Positions 43,094-52,466 of a DNA stretch of 64,000 nucleotides are shown in pieces; position 1 is the stretch's first letter; each line of letters opens with the position of its first letter. Source of the DNA: Pseudomonas neuropathica. Lineage in GTDB: Bacteria > Pseudomonadota > Gammaproteobacteria > Pseudomonadales > Pseudomonadaceae. The DNA is taken from positions 247,285-311,284 of the forward strand of contig NZ_JACOPX010000010.1 in NCBI RefSeq assembly GCF_015461835.1, in the 5' to 3' direction. The notes below the pieces were generated by a model that was given only the letters and a program-made list of their open reading frames with translations, was not told where the DNA came from and did no database searches. Made by a program: the position numbers and the translations under genes.

Positions 43094-43189
43094 TGGCGGA
43101 AGGCAGCCGGAGTCGAACCTGCCCGGGAACGGATGCCGTCCCCAACCGGGTTTGAAGCCCGGCCGCGCCACCGGGCGCGATTGCCTTCC
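43094..43189 (-). tRNA. selC: tRNA-Sec (anticodon TCA), CCA encoded
   Basis: The minus strand starts GGAAGGCAATCGCGCC and ends GACTCCGGCTGCCTTCC-G-CCA. The anticodon loop CTTCAAA gives anticodon TCA at 43155-43153, reading UGA. The long variable arm (GGGGACGGCATCCGTTCCC), the 8-bp acceptor and the TTCGA T-loop are those of bacterial selenocysteine tRNA and match my memory of E. coli selC closely. It lies 6 nt downstream of selB on the same strand, so it may be cut from the operon transcript. Confidence 0.96.
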
Positions 43190-43195
43190 TTGAAC

Positions 43196-45112
43196 TCATT
43201 GTGCGCAGGCGTTGGCCAGCGCGTTGTCGGGGCGGATCTGGCGGGATTCGCCGAGGCGTCGGGTCAGGCCGACGCGGTCGAAATATTCGAGGTACTGAAT
43301 ACAGCGTTTGCGTCCCAAGCCTAGCGCATCGCGGAAGCTTGTCACTTGGATCTGCGGATTTTCCTTGGCCAGTTTGAGCAGCACGTCGGCCATTTGGCGC
43401 AGTTGCACGTCACTTAAAAACAGGTCGCGCACGACTTGATGCATCAGCCCGAGCCGCGCCAGTTTGCGTAGCAGCAGGCGCACAGCGGCATCGTCTTGCC
43501 CCAGCAATTTGGCCACATCACGCACCCACGGCGGGTCGAATCCGGCCTGTTCAAACAACGGCTGCAGCCCTAGCCAGAGACTTTCATCCTCGGCATTCAA
43601 GCGCACCTGATGATCCGGCAGGTGCAGCCACGGCCCACTTGCCTGGATCGAACCGTCCGCGAGCAATTCATCCAGCAAACTGACAAACGTCGAACGCTCC
43701 AGCGCCAATCCACTGAAGCGCCGCAAGCGATCGCGATCGGGGCCCATCTGGTCGGGTTCCAGTTCATGGAACTGCGCGAGTTGTTCAAGCAGGGTGAACT
43801 TCAGTTGCGCCCAGCGCTGCACGTTGAACAGTACCGGGTCCTGGCGGGTGTCGATCAGGCGGACGTTTTCAGGTAACGCCCAGGTTGATCGCGGGCGATT
43901 GAACTGACGTTCCAGGCGCAGCGGGTCGAGGCCGCCAGCGCTGTAGTTGAGCAGCACGGGCAAGACCTGTTCGAACTCGTCGCCCGAGACCAAGGCGCGC
44001 AATTGCTCCAGACGTTCCGGGCTACGACGTTGTCGCGCCGGGGCGAACGGGTCGAGGACCTGGCCGCCGCCCAAGGTGCGTTGCGCGCTCTGGTCGCGCA
44101 GGATCAGGCGATCGCCCTTCACCGCGTGCACCGGCGCATTGATCAGCAGTTGCGCGAACATGCGTTCGCCGGGACTCAAGCGCGGACCTTCGAGCAAGGC
44201 CACCCGGGCGATGACATCCTGCGTGCCGAGGTGCACGTGCACCGGGTGAAAGTGTTCAAAGGTGCGTTCGCCGGGCAGCAGTTGAAAGTCAATGTCGACC
44301 CGTTGCGTCGGCGCGTGCAGCCATTCGCTCAGCAGCCACTGGCCGCGATGGATTTGCGCCAGTTCGAGGCGTTCACCGCTCAGGTTCAACGCCACCCGCT
44401 GGCCGGCGAAGGCGTGTTCGGCGGGCTGATTCTGCGCGTGCAGGCCGCGTACCCGCACCGATTTGCCCGAAGGCCCGAGGCTGAGTTTGTCGCCGACAAC
44501 CACCGCGCCCGACAATGCCGTGCCGGTAACCACAATCCCTGCGCCGGCGACGCTGAACGCGCGGTCGATGGCCAGGCGAAATCCACCTTCGCGACTGCGC
44601 TCCAGTACTTCACATTGCGTCTGCAATAACGTCTCGCGCAGTTCATCAACGCCCTGCCCGGTCACGCTCGACACAAGCACGATCGGCGCTTCGGCAAATG
44701 GCCCGGCCTCAAGCAGATCCAGCAACTGCCGCTGAACCTCCTCCACCCTGCCCGCTTCGGCGCGGTCGCATTTGCTGATCGCCACCACGGCGCGCGGGAT
44801 GCCGAGCAATTCGACAATTGCCAGATGCTCGCGGGTCTGTGGCATCACGCCGTCGTCCGCCGCGACCACCAGAAGCACCAGATCGATGCCCTGCGCTCCA
44901 GCGAGCATGTTGTGGGTGAATTTCTCGTGGCCAGGGACGTCGATAAACCCGGTCAGCCCGGCGCCGGGCTCGAGTTCAGCATAGAGATAACCGAGGTCGA
45001 TGGTCATCCCGCGTTGGCGCTCCTGCGGGCGGCGGTCGCCGGTTTGTCCGGTCAGCGCTTGCAGTAGCGAGGTCTTGCCGTGGTCGATGTGCCCCGCCGT
45101 GCCGACGATCAC
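43196..45112 (-). CDS. selB: Selenocysteine-specific elongation factor SelB
   Basis: A 638-residue translation GTPase that delivers Sec-tRNA to UGA codons carrying a SECIS hairpin. The G-domain motifs are GTAGHIDHGKTSL (G1), the DxxR/GMTIDLGY switch region, DVPGHE (G3) and SKCD (G4). EF-Tu-like domains 2 and 3 follow, and the C-terminal half has winged helices that bind the SECIS RNA (RDALGLGRKRCIQYLEYFD at the end). I chose the GTG start at 45112, which overlaps the selA stop (GTGA), because the protein then begins VIVGTAGHIDHGKT like its homologues. A longer open frame reaches 45148. Confidence 0.95.
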   Translation of the reverse strand: MIVGTAGHIDHGKTSLLQALTGQTGDRRPQERQRGMTIDLGYLYAELEPGAGLTGFIDVPGHEKFTHNMLAGAQGIDLVLLVVAADDGVMPQTREHLAIVELLGIPRAVVAISKCDRAEAGRVEEVQRQLLDLLEAGPFAEAPIVLVSSVTGQGVDELRETLLQTQCEVLERSREGGFRLAIDRAFSVAGAGIVVTGTALSGAVVVGDKLSLGPSGKSVRVRGLHAQNQPAEHAFAGQRVALNLSGERLELAQIHRGQWLLSEWLHAPTQRVDIDFQLLPGERTFEHFHPVHVHLGTQDVIARVALLEGPRLSPGERMFAQLLINAPVHAVKGDRLILRDQSAQRTLGGGQVLDPFAPARQRRSPERLEQLRALVSGDEFEQVLPVLLNYSAGGLDPLRLERQFNRPRSTWALPENVRLIDTRQDPVLFNVQRWAQLKFTLLEQLAQFHELEPDQMGPDRDRLRRFSGLALERSTFVSLLDELLADGSIQASGPWLHLPDHQVRLNAEDESLWLGLQPLFEQAGFDPPWVRDVAKLLGQDDAAVRLLLRKLARLGLMHQVVRDLFLSDVQLRQMADVLLKLAKENPQIQVTSFRDALGLGRKRCIQYLEYFDRVGLTRRLGESRQIRPDNALANACAQ

Positions 45113-46509
45113 GGGTCGACCTGCAGGTTCGGCAATTGCCCGAGCCACGCTGCTTCATCGTCGAGCTGACGCAGATCCAGCCACAGCGCATCGTCGTCAA
45201 TCCGCCCGAGCACCGGAATCGGCAAAGCGCGCAACGCCGCTTCCAGATTCAGCAGGCAACGCCCGCGCAAGCGCTTGGAGACTTGCGGGCGACAACAAAG
45301 CGCCGCGCTGGGCAAACGCGCGACCGGTTGGCTGCCACTGCCAATCATGCCCAAGGCCTCGACTGCACTGACCTGCCAGCGCTCACCCAATAACTCAGCC
45401 ATCAACGGCTGCAAACGTAAGGCCTGGGCGAGGATGTCAGCTTGCGGGCGGGTCAGCAGGCGCAAACTCGGCAAACGTTCAGCCAATCGATCCGGATCGC
45501 GATACAAACCCAGCACCGCCTCCAGCGCCGCCAAGGTCAATTTGTCCACGCGCAACGCACGTTTCAGCGGGTTCTTCTTGATCTTCGCAATCAGTTCTTT
45601 GCGCCCGACGATCAATCCCGCTTGCGGGCCGCCGAGCAACTTGTCGCCGCTGAAGGTGACGATGTCCGCGCCGTCGAGCAGCGCCTGACGCACCGTTGGT
45701 TCGGCCGGCAGCCCCCAACGGGTCAGATCCAACAGGCTGCCGCTGCCCAGATCTTCCAGCAACGGCAAGCCATGCCGATGGGCCAACTCGGCCAGTTCAG
45801 CAGTCGGCACCCGCGCAGTAAAACCTTCGATGCTGTAGTTGCTCGCGTGCACACGCATGATCAAACCACTACGAGGGCTGATCGCCGCTTCGTAGTCGCG
45901 AGCATGGGTACGATTGGTCGTGCCGACCTCATGCAGGCGCACGCCGGCGCGGGCCATGATGTCGGGGATGCGGAAGGCGCCGCCGATTTCGATCAGCTCG
46001 CCACGGGAAATAATGCCTTCCTTGCGCGCGCCCAGACTGTTGAGCGTCAGCAGCACGGCGGCGGCATTGTTGTTGACCACGGTGACGGCTTCGGCGCCGG
46101 TCAGTTCGCGGATCAGGCCTTCGATCAAGTCATCGCGATCACCGCGCTTGCCGCTGGCCAGATCGAACTCCAGATTGAGCGGATAACGCGCGGCCATTTG
46201 CACCGCGTCGATGGCTTCGTCGGGCAGCAAGGCGCGACCGAGGTTGGTGTGCAGCACCGTGCCGGTGAGGTTGAAAACCCGGCGCACGTGGCTGCGCTGT
46301 TGCTGGACCAGGCGTTCACTGACGCGGCCAGCGAGCACTTCAGGGCTGATTTCGACGGCTGACAATTGCCCGTTCAACACACCAGGGCGCAGTTCATCGA
46401 GCAACTGGCGCAAACCCGCCAGCAGTGATTCACGCCCGTGACGCTCAAGCAAAGGCCCACACGCAGGGTGACGCAACACACCATCAATGGAAGGTAACCG
46501 CAGGGACAT
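45109..46509 (-). CDS. selA: L-seryl-tRNA(Sec) selenium transferase SelA
   Basis: A 466-residue PLP enzyme that converts Ser-tRNA(Sec) to Sec-tRNA(Sec) using selenophosphate. Typical features are the N-terminal LPSIDGVLRHPACGPLLERHG, RRVFNLTGTVLHTNLGRALLP, VNNNAAAVLLTLN, EIGGAFRIPDIM and the PLP-lysine in FSGDKLLGGPQAG. The ATG at 46509 has AGGAG 6 nt upstream; the frame continues 24 nt further without a site. SelB overlaps its stop codon. It follows fdhE by 63 nt. Confidence 0.95.
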   Translation of the reverse strand: MSLRLPSIDGVLRHPACGPLLERHGRESLLAGLRQLLDELRPGVLNGQLSAVEISPEVLAGRVSERLVQQQRSHVRRVFNLTGTVLHTNLGRALLPDEAIDAVQMAARYPLNLEFDLASGKRGDRDDLIEGLIRELTGAEAVTVVNNNAAAVLLTLNSLGARKEGIISRGELIEIGGAFRIPDIMARAGVRLHEVGTTNRTHARDYEAAISPRSGLIMRVHASNYSIEGFTARVPTAELAELAHRHGLPLLEDLGSGSLLDLTRWGLPAEPTVRQALLDGADIVTFSGDKLLGGPQAGLIVGRKELIAKIKKNPLKRALRVDKLTLAALEAVLGLYRDPDRLAERLPSLRLLTRPQADILAQALRLQPLMAELLGERWQVSAVEALGMIGSGSQPVARLPSAALCCRPQVSKRLRGRCLLNLEAALRALPIPVLGRIDDDALWLDLRQLDDEAAWLGQLPNLQVDP

Positions 46510-46572
46510 CAGCCACTCCTGAAGACAGTTCACTGCGCCCCGCAGTGAAAAACAAGAGTGTAGACGCTGTGG

Positions 46573-47499
46573 TCATTCGTCTCCGGGAGCCAGTAACAGA
46601 TTAGGCGCCAAGCGCTGATAACCGTCCTGCGCCAGGCGCATATCCAGCAGCAGGTTGCTCAAGTCAGCCGACAACGCCTCGGCATCGGCATCGTTCTCCA
46701 GATACACCAGTTTCAGATAGCTGTTGCAGCCCGGACAGACTTCGGCACGCAAGGGCGCCTGATTGGCAGCATGCCGATCGTCCTCAAGGCTCAGATAATC
46801 CAGGCCTTTGCTCGACTCGCAATACACGCATTTGACCCGCACTACGTGCCATTCGCAGGCACACAGCGAACACACCAGATAACGCAAACCGTTGTGCTTG
46901 CCGCGATGGCGAATCACACCCGCCATCGCTGGAGAACCGCACGCCGGGCATTGGCTGAGGCTGTCGCCGGGTTTGAGTTGCAGATTCGCCGCGCTGAGCA
47001 GCCAGTGACTCCAGGCCACTTGCAGCGCCGCGCCGAGAAACGGCACCAACTGCGCCGGCACCATCGAATATTGACCGCTGACCAACGCCACAGCCCACGC
47101 GCGCAATTGGCCAGGACTGGCGGCGCGCAAAGTGTCCACCGCGTCGACGACAGCAGGCTGTTCAACCGGCGCATAGCGCTGCAACAAAGCATCGAGATAA
47201 GCCTGCCAACCCTCTTCACGCACCAACGTGTCAGCCGCAAACGGCGGCAAACCATGCTGCTGACAGGCCTCGATCCGTTGCTGATCGAGCGGCGCCATCA
47301 GCGGCGGATCATCAAACACCTGCTGCTGCACCCGGCACAGCCCGGCAATCAGTCGCAGGTACTCTGCCAGCGCATGCCCCTCGGCCAGTTGTTCCAGCCG
47401 ATCAGCCCGCAGCGCAAACAGGTTCGAAGGCGGCAGATGCAGAAACGGCGGCGAACTGGCCGCCGCTTCGATTTCCCCAGGTTCCAGAATGGTTGGCAA
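46573..47499 (-). CDS. fdhE: Formate dehydrogenase accessory protein FdhE
   Basis: A 308-residue cytoplasmic maturation protein for respiratory formate dehydrogenases. The C-terminal half carries four paired-cysteine knuckles (CPACGSP, CSLCACEW, CVYCES, CPGCNSY) that bind iron in the family, plus the VIRHRGKHNGLRYLVC segment. The start is an unusual TTG at 47499: it lies 3 nt beyond the fdnI stop and is preceded by AAAGGG at good spacing, and I see no ATG that would preserve the N-terminal MPTILEPGEIE typical of FdhE. Confidence 0.92.
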   Translation of the reverse strand: MPTILEPGEIEAAASSPPFLHLPPSNLFALRADRLEQLAEGHALAEYLRLIAGLCRVQQQVFDDPPLMAPLDQQRIEACQQHGLPPFAADTLVREEGWQAYLDALLQRYAPVEQPAVVDAVDTLRAASPGQLRAWAVALVSGQYSMVPAQLVPFLGAALQVAWSHWLLSAANLQLKPGDSLSQCPACGSPAMAGVIRHRGKHNGLRYLVCSLCACEWHVVRVKCVYCESSKGLDYLSLEDDRHAANQAPLRAEVCPGCNSYLKLVYLENDADAEALSADLSNLLLDMRLAQDGYQRLAPNLLLAPGDE

Positions 47500-47502
47500 A
47501 CG

Positions 47503-48168
47503 TCAGCCCTTTTTGGTGATCGGTCGTTCCGGCACGTCCGGTTGGCGTTCATCGCGGGTGATGTCGCGATACCAGAGTTCATGGTGTTTCTTCGCCCAGG
47601 CGCGGCTGACCCAGCCGTGCATCATCGCGTCCACCGAGCCCTTGATCCATAGCCCGGCGTAGATGTGGATGATGATGCTCAACACCAGAATGAACCCGGC
47701 CAGCGCATGCAGCAGCATTGCCCAGCGAATCACAGTAATGCCGAAATACGCACTGAACCAGGCACGCCAGATCACCAGTCCGGTGAACAGCAAACCCAGC
47801 ATGCACAGGAGTAAAGTCCAGAACAGCAGCTTCTGCCCGGCGTTGTATTTGCCTACCGGTGGCACGCTTTCTTCATCGTTGACCAACACTCGGTCAATGC
47901 GGCGCATCCACTTCCAGTCGTTGTCGATAAAGAAGTTCGAACGCCAGAAACGGAACACCAGACCGAGGAACAACACAAACATCGCGATGCCCATGTACGG
48001 ATGCAGAATCCGCGTCCACGGCCCACCGCCGAACAGGTTACTCAGCCAGAACAGCGCCGGATGAAACAACGCCAGACCCGACAGTCCGGCCATGAAAAAC
48101 AGGATCGCCACCAGCCAGTGATTGGTGCGCTGGTTGGCGGTGTAACGCAGGATCGTCTTGTTGCTCAT
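47503..48168 (-). CDS. fdnI: Formate dehydrogenase-N gamma subunit (cytochrome b556)
   Basis: A 221-residue inner-membrane cytochrome with four hydrophobic helices. It takes electrons from the beta subunit and reduces menaquinone or ubiquinone. Histidine haem ligands are present in NQRTNHWLVAILFFM, in the helix containing HPYMGIAMFVLF and in HALAGFILVLSIIIHIYAGLW. Length and topology match FdnI/FdoI (about 210-217 aa). It overlaps fdnH by 4 nt and is followed by fdhE after 3 nt, so the whole block is one transcript. Confidence 0.94.
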   Translation of the reverse strand: MSNKTILRYTANQRTNHWLVAILFFMAGLSGLALFHPALFWLSNLFGGGPWTRILHPYMGIAMFVLFLGLVFRFWRSNFFIDNDWKWMRRIDRVLVNDEESVPPVGKYNAGQKLLFWTLLLCMLGLLFTGLVIWRAWFSAYFGITVIRWAMLLHALAGFILVLSIIIHIYAGLWIKGSVDAMMHGWVSRAWAKKHHELWYRDITRDERQPDVPERPITKKG

Positions 48169-49100
48169 GGCCGGTCCTCCCCGCGTGGATCGAAGGTGTG
48201 CACCGCCGGATCGACGACATGTACCGAGGTGTCGGGCGGCGTCGGATGTTCATCCTCTTCGACGCGATTCGGGCCGATGCGCACGTAATGGAAGAACCCG
48301 GCCAGCACCGCCGCGCCCATGGCCAACAGGCCCAAGGGTTTGCTGATGCCTTTCCACAGGCCCACCAACGGACTGATTGCCGGATCTTGCGGTAAACCTG
48401 CATAGATTTTCGGCGTGTCGGCGTGGTGCAGCACGTACATCACGTGCGTGCCGCCGACGCCTGCCGGGTCATACAGACCGGCGTTTTCAAAGCCACGGCT
48501 TTTCAGGTCGACGATGCGCTCGGCGGCGTGTTCCTTCATGTCTTCCTTGGTGCCGAACACGATCGCACCGGTCGGGCAGGTTTTCACACAGGCCGGTTCC
48601 AGCCCTACCGCCACGCGGTCCGAACACAAGGTGCACTTGTAGGCCTTGTGATCCTTTTGCGAAATGCGCGGAATGTTGAACGGGCAACCGGTGATGCAAT
48701 AACCGCAACCGATGCAGTGATCCTGATCGAAATCGACGATGCCGTTGGCATGCTTGATGATTGCGCCGGGACTCGGGCACGCCGCCAGACAACCCGGTTC
48801 GGCGCAGTGCATGCAGCCGTCCTTGCGGATCAGCCATTCGAGGTTGCCGGCGTCGGTTTCGTGCTCGGTGAAACGCATCAACGTCCAGGTTTCCGCGCTC
48901 AGGTCTTGCGGGTTGTCGTAAGTGCCGTGGTTGTGGCCGACCTCGTCGCGCAGCTCGTTCCATTCCGAGCAGGCGACCTGACAGGCCTTGCAGCCGATGC
49001 ATTTGGTGGTGTCGATCAGCTTCGCCACCGCCTCCTGATTCCTCACCGATGGCGGCACCGTGGTAGTGGCCGAGCGGGCAATGATGTCTTGGCTGGCCAT
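48165..49100 (-). CDS. fdnH: Formate dehydrogenase-N beta subunit (4 x [4Fe-4S])
   Basis: A 311-residue electron-transfer subunit. Four ferredoxin-type cysteine clusters are visible: CIGCKACQVACSEWN, CMHCAEPGCLAACP, CIGCGYCITGCPFNIPR and CTLCSDRV with CVKTCPTGAI. A C-terminal transmembrane helix (LLAMGAAVLAGFFHYV) anchors it on the periplasmic side. Length and order match FdnH/FdoH. It starts directly after the fdnG stop and overlaps fdnI by 4 nt. Confidence 0.95.
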   Translation of the reverse strand: MASQDIIARSATTTVPPSVRNQEAVAKLIDTTKCIGCKACQVACSEWNELRDEVGHNHGTYDNPQDLSAETWTLMRFTEHETDAGNLEWLIRKDGCMHCAEPGCLAACPSPGAIIKHANGIVDFDQDHCIGCGYCITGCPFNIPRISQKDHKAYKCTLCSDRVAVGLEPACVKTCPTGAIVFGTKEDMKEHAAERIVDLKSRGFENAGLYDPAGVGGTHVMYVLHHADTPKIYAGLPQDPAISPLVGLWKGISKPLGLLAMGAAVLAGFFHYVRIGPNRVEEDEHPTPPDTSVHVVDPAVHTFDPRGEDRP

Positions 49101-52100
49101 TTACAGTTTCTCCACGTTGACCAGGAATGACTTGGATTCCGGGGTCTGGGTATTGCCATCGCCGAGGAACGGCACCAAGGTGTTGGTCAGATAACCGTGA
49201 CGCGTCAGGCCGGTGAACCCCCAGTGCAGCGGGATGCCGATCTGATGCACGACCTGGCCGTTGACCTGCAACGGCCGGATCCTTTTCGTCACCACCGCCA
49301 CCGCTTCGATAAAGCCGCGTTTGCAACTGACCCGTACGCGATCACCGGCAGCGATGCCCTTCTCTTTCGCCAGCACTTCACCGATTTCGACGAACTGCTC
49401 GGGTTGGGCAATCGCGTTCAACTTGCAATGCTTGCTCCAGAAATGGAAATGCTCGGTGAGCCGGTAACTGGTGCCGGCGTACGGGAAGTCCTTGGCCTCG
49501 CCGAGGGTTTCCCAGACCGAATCGAAGATCCGCGCCGCCGGGTTGCTGGTGGCTTTCTTGTTTTGCGGGTGCAACGGGTTGATGCCGATCGGCGTTTCGA
49601 ACGGCTCGTAGTGCTCGGGGAATGGCCCTTCGTTCATCTTGTCGACGGCGAAGAACCGCGCCACGCCCTCGGGGTTCATGATGAACGGGTTCATCCCGGC
49701 TTCTGGCGGCACATCGGCTTTGTAGTCCGGCACGTCGGTGCCGCCCCAGGCTTTGCCGTTCCACCACACCAGACGTTTTTTCGGGTCCCACGGTTTGCCC
49801 GCGACGTCCGCCGAAGCGCGGTTGTAGAGAATCCGCCGGTTGGCCGGCCAGGCCCACGCCCAGCCGAGATGCTGATGCATGCCGTACGGATCGGCGTTGT
49901 CGCGGCGGGCCATCTGGTTACCGGCCTCGGTCCAGCTGCCGGCGAAGATCCAGCAACCGGACGCAGTGCTGCCGTCATCCTTGAGCAAGCCGAAGCCTGC
50001 CAGTTGCGAGCCGGCCTTGACCGCCACCCCCGTGGCATCGGTGAAATCCGCCACGGCGCTGCCGTTGATTTCCTTGGCTAGCTCTTCCGGCGAAGGCTCG
50101 TCGGGGATCTTGTACGGCCACGTCAGTTTCAGCAGCGGATCAGGGAATTTGCCGCCCTCGGTCTGATAGCGCTTGCGCAGGCGCAGGAACAGTTCGCTCA
50201 TGATGCGAATGTCGGTCTGCGCTTCGCCCGGGCCATCGGCGCCTTTCCAGTGCCATTGCAGCCAGCGGCTACTGTTGACCAGTGAGCCGTCCTCTTCGGC
50301 AAAACAGGTGGTCGGCAGGCGAATGACTTCGGTCTGGATCTCGGCGCTTTTCACATCGTTGTACGGCCCGACGCTGTGCCAGAACTCCGAGGTTTCAGTA
50401 GCGAGCGGGTCCATCACCACCAGCCATTTCAGCTTCGCCAAGGCGCCCATCACGCGGTTCTTGTCCGGCAGCGCGGCGATCGGGTTGAAGCCCTGACAGA
50501 AGTAGCCGTTGACCTTGCCCTGGCTCATCAGGTCGAACATCTTCAGGACGTCGTAGTTGGGGATGTCGAGCTTCGGCAAATGGTCGTAGCACCAATTGTT
50601 CTCGGCAGTGGCGTTGGCGCCGTACCACGACTTCATCAGGCTGACGTGGAATTTGCTGTAGTTCTGCCAATAGGACAATTGCCCCGGCCGCAGCGGGACT
50701 TGCGTGCGTTTGTGGATGAACTGGGCGTAATCCTGCTCGGTGTCGCTGCCAAGTGTCAGGTAGCCCGGCAGCGCATTGGAGAGCAAGCCAAGGTCGGTCA
50801 GGCCCTGAATATTCGAGTGACCGCGCAAGGCGTTGACCCCGCCGCCGGGCATGCCGACATTGCCCAGCAGCAATTGCACCATCGCCGCGCTGCGGATGAT
50901 CTGCGCGCCGATCGAGTGCTGCGTCCAGCCGAGGGCGTAGAGAATCGTCATGGTCTTGCCCGGGGTCGAGCAAGTGGCGATCTCTTCCCAGATTTTCTGC
51001 ATGGCATCGACCGGCATGCCGCAGATCTGGCTGGCGAGGTCGATGGTGTAGCGGCTGTAATGCTGCTTCATCAATTGATAGACGCAGCGCGGGTCTTGCA
51101 GCGTCGGGTCGACTCTGACGAAACCGTCGTCGCCCATCTCGTAACCCCAGCCGGATTTATCGGTGTAGCTGCGTTTCTCCGCGTCGTAGCCGCTGAAGAT
51201 CCCGTCTTCGAAGCCGTAGCCTGCTCTGACGATGAATGACATGTCGGTGTAGTTGCGCACGTATTCGTGCTGGATCTTGTCCTCGGTCAGCAGGTAATTG
51301 ATCAAACCGCCCATGAAGGCGATGTCGGTGCCGGTGCGGATCGGCGCGTAATAGTCGGCAACGGACGCGGTCCGGGTAAAACGCGGATCGACCACGATCA
51401 GCCGCGCAGCGTTGTGCGCTTTGGCCTCGGTCACCCATTTGAAGCCGCACGGATGCGCTTCTGCTGCGTTGCCGCCCATCACCAGGATCAGATTCGCGTT
51501 GGCGATATCGGTCCAGGTATTGGTCATGGCACCACGGCCGTACGTCGGGGCAAGACTTGCCACCGTCGGGCCGTGTCAGACACGCGCCTGGTTATCGAAC
51601 CCCAGCATGCCGAGACTGCGAATCACCTTCTGGGTGATGTAACCGGCTTCGTTGGACGCCGCCGATGCCGCGAGAAACCCGGTGCTCAGCCAGCGATTCA
51701 CCGTTTGCCCGTTGGCATTCTTCTCGATGAAATTGGCATCGCGGTCGGCTTTCATCAGGTCGACGATGCGGTCGAGCGCTTCGTCCCAACTGATTCGTGT
51801 CCATTCGCTGCTGCCGGGCTTGCGTGTTTGCGGGTAGAGCAAACGGCCGGGGCTGTGAATGAAGTCGAGAAGGCCTGCGCCTTTCGGGCAGAGGGTGCCG
51901 CGATTGACCGGGTGGTCGGCGTCGCCCTCAATGTGAATGATGCTTTGCGCGACGTTCTTCGCGGCATCGCCCTGGCTGTACATGATCAAGCCGCACCCGA
52001 CCGAGCAATACGGACAGGTGTTGCGGGTTTCATGGGTGTGGGCAAGCTTGAAGTGGCGCACCTGCTCGGCGAAGGCTGGCGTCGGGGCCATGCCCAACGC

Positions 52101-52166
52101 GCCCAGGCTAGAGCCTGCAAGGCCGATACCGGCGACCTTGAAGAACTGACGACGGCTGAGATCCAT
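49101..52166 (-). CDS. fdnG: Formate dehydrogenase-N alpha subunit, selenoprotein (UGA=Sec at residue 197)
   Basis: One 1,021-residue gene interrupted by an in-frame TGA at 51578-51576 that must be read as selenocysteine. The context NQARV-U-HGPTVASLAPTYG is the FdnG active site, where Sec ligates molybdenum. The N-terminus has a twin-arginine signal (MDLSRRQFFKVAGIGLAG), so the folded enzyme is exported. A [4Fe-4S] site follows (CPYCSVGCGLI ... CPKG), then bis-MGD molybdopterin domains (VMGGNAAEAHPCGFKW, and GRVRVS-like GDRVRVSCKRG near the end). The start at 52166 has AGGAG 6-7 nt upstream. Without recoding, annotation would split it at 51576 into two ORFs. It oxidises periplasmic formate to CO2. 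Confidence 0.96.
51534..51578 (-). promoter_or_regulatory. Bacterial SECIS element in fdnG
   Basis: Immediately 3' of the UGA, the mRNA reads CACGGCCCGACGGUGGCAAG and then UCUUGCCCCGACG. It can fold into a hairpin with an apical GGCA-AGUCU-UGCC stem-loop, as needed for SelB binding. It matches my memory of the E. coli fdnG SECIS. Exact 3' limit is approximate. Confidence 0.8.
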
Positions 52167-52187
52167 CGTGCACTCCTGATCAGGTGG

Positions 52188-52209
52188 AACCCGGTACTGG
52201 TGCCGGGTT
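52188..52209. other. 7-bp hairpin in the fdnG 5' region
   Basis: AACCCGG and CCGGGTT flank an 8-nt loop, 22 nt upstream of the fdnG start. It could form in the fdnG leader mRNA. On the opposite strand it is followed by TTTTAT and would resemble a terminator, but no plus-strand gene precedes it. No FNR/ANR-type TTGAT-N4-ATCAA box is visible in 52167-52326. Confidence 0.35.
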
Positions 52210-52326
52210 TTATCTGGACAATCACGGTTGCGGCAAACGTCTGCCGACTTTTTCACTGTAGACAATGACCACACGATCTGTGTGAAAACCGACCGTCGGC
52301 CGTTTGTCGGGCAATACACAAATCTG

Positions 52327-52411
52327 TGTAGGGGCTGCCGAAGGCTGCGATCTTTTGATGTTGCTCTTTAAAAACAAAATCAAAAGATCGCAGCCTTCGG
52401 CAGCTCCTACA
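52327..52411. repeat. REPIN-like palindrome, family A
   Basis: Arms TGTAGGGGCTGCCGAAGG and CCTTCGGCAGCTCCTACA (one G:U-type mismatch) extend inward through GCTGCGATCTTTTGAT. It occupies the middle of the 300-nt divergent gap between fdnG and the PatB-like gene. Confidence 0.9.
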
Positions 52412-52466
52412 GGGGTTGTAGGTTTATCATGCCCGCAGGACCATTCCCGCCTTCACGAGACCGCGC

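Noticed and set aside
49101..52319. fdnG as two genes or a pseudogene broken by a stop codon
   Set aside because: The stop is a TGA in the precise selenocysteine context, followed by a SECIS-like hairpin, with selA, selB and tRNA-Sec adjacent.
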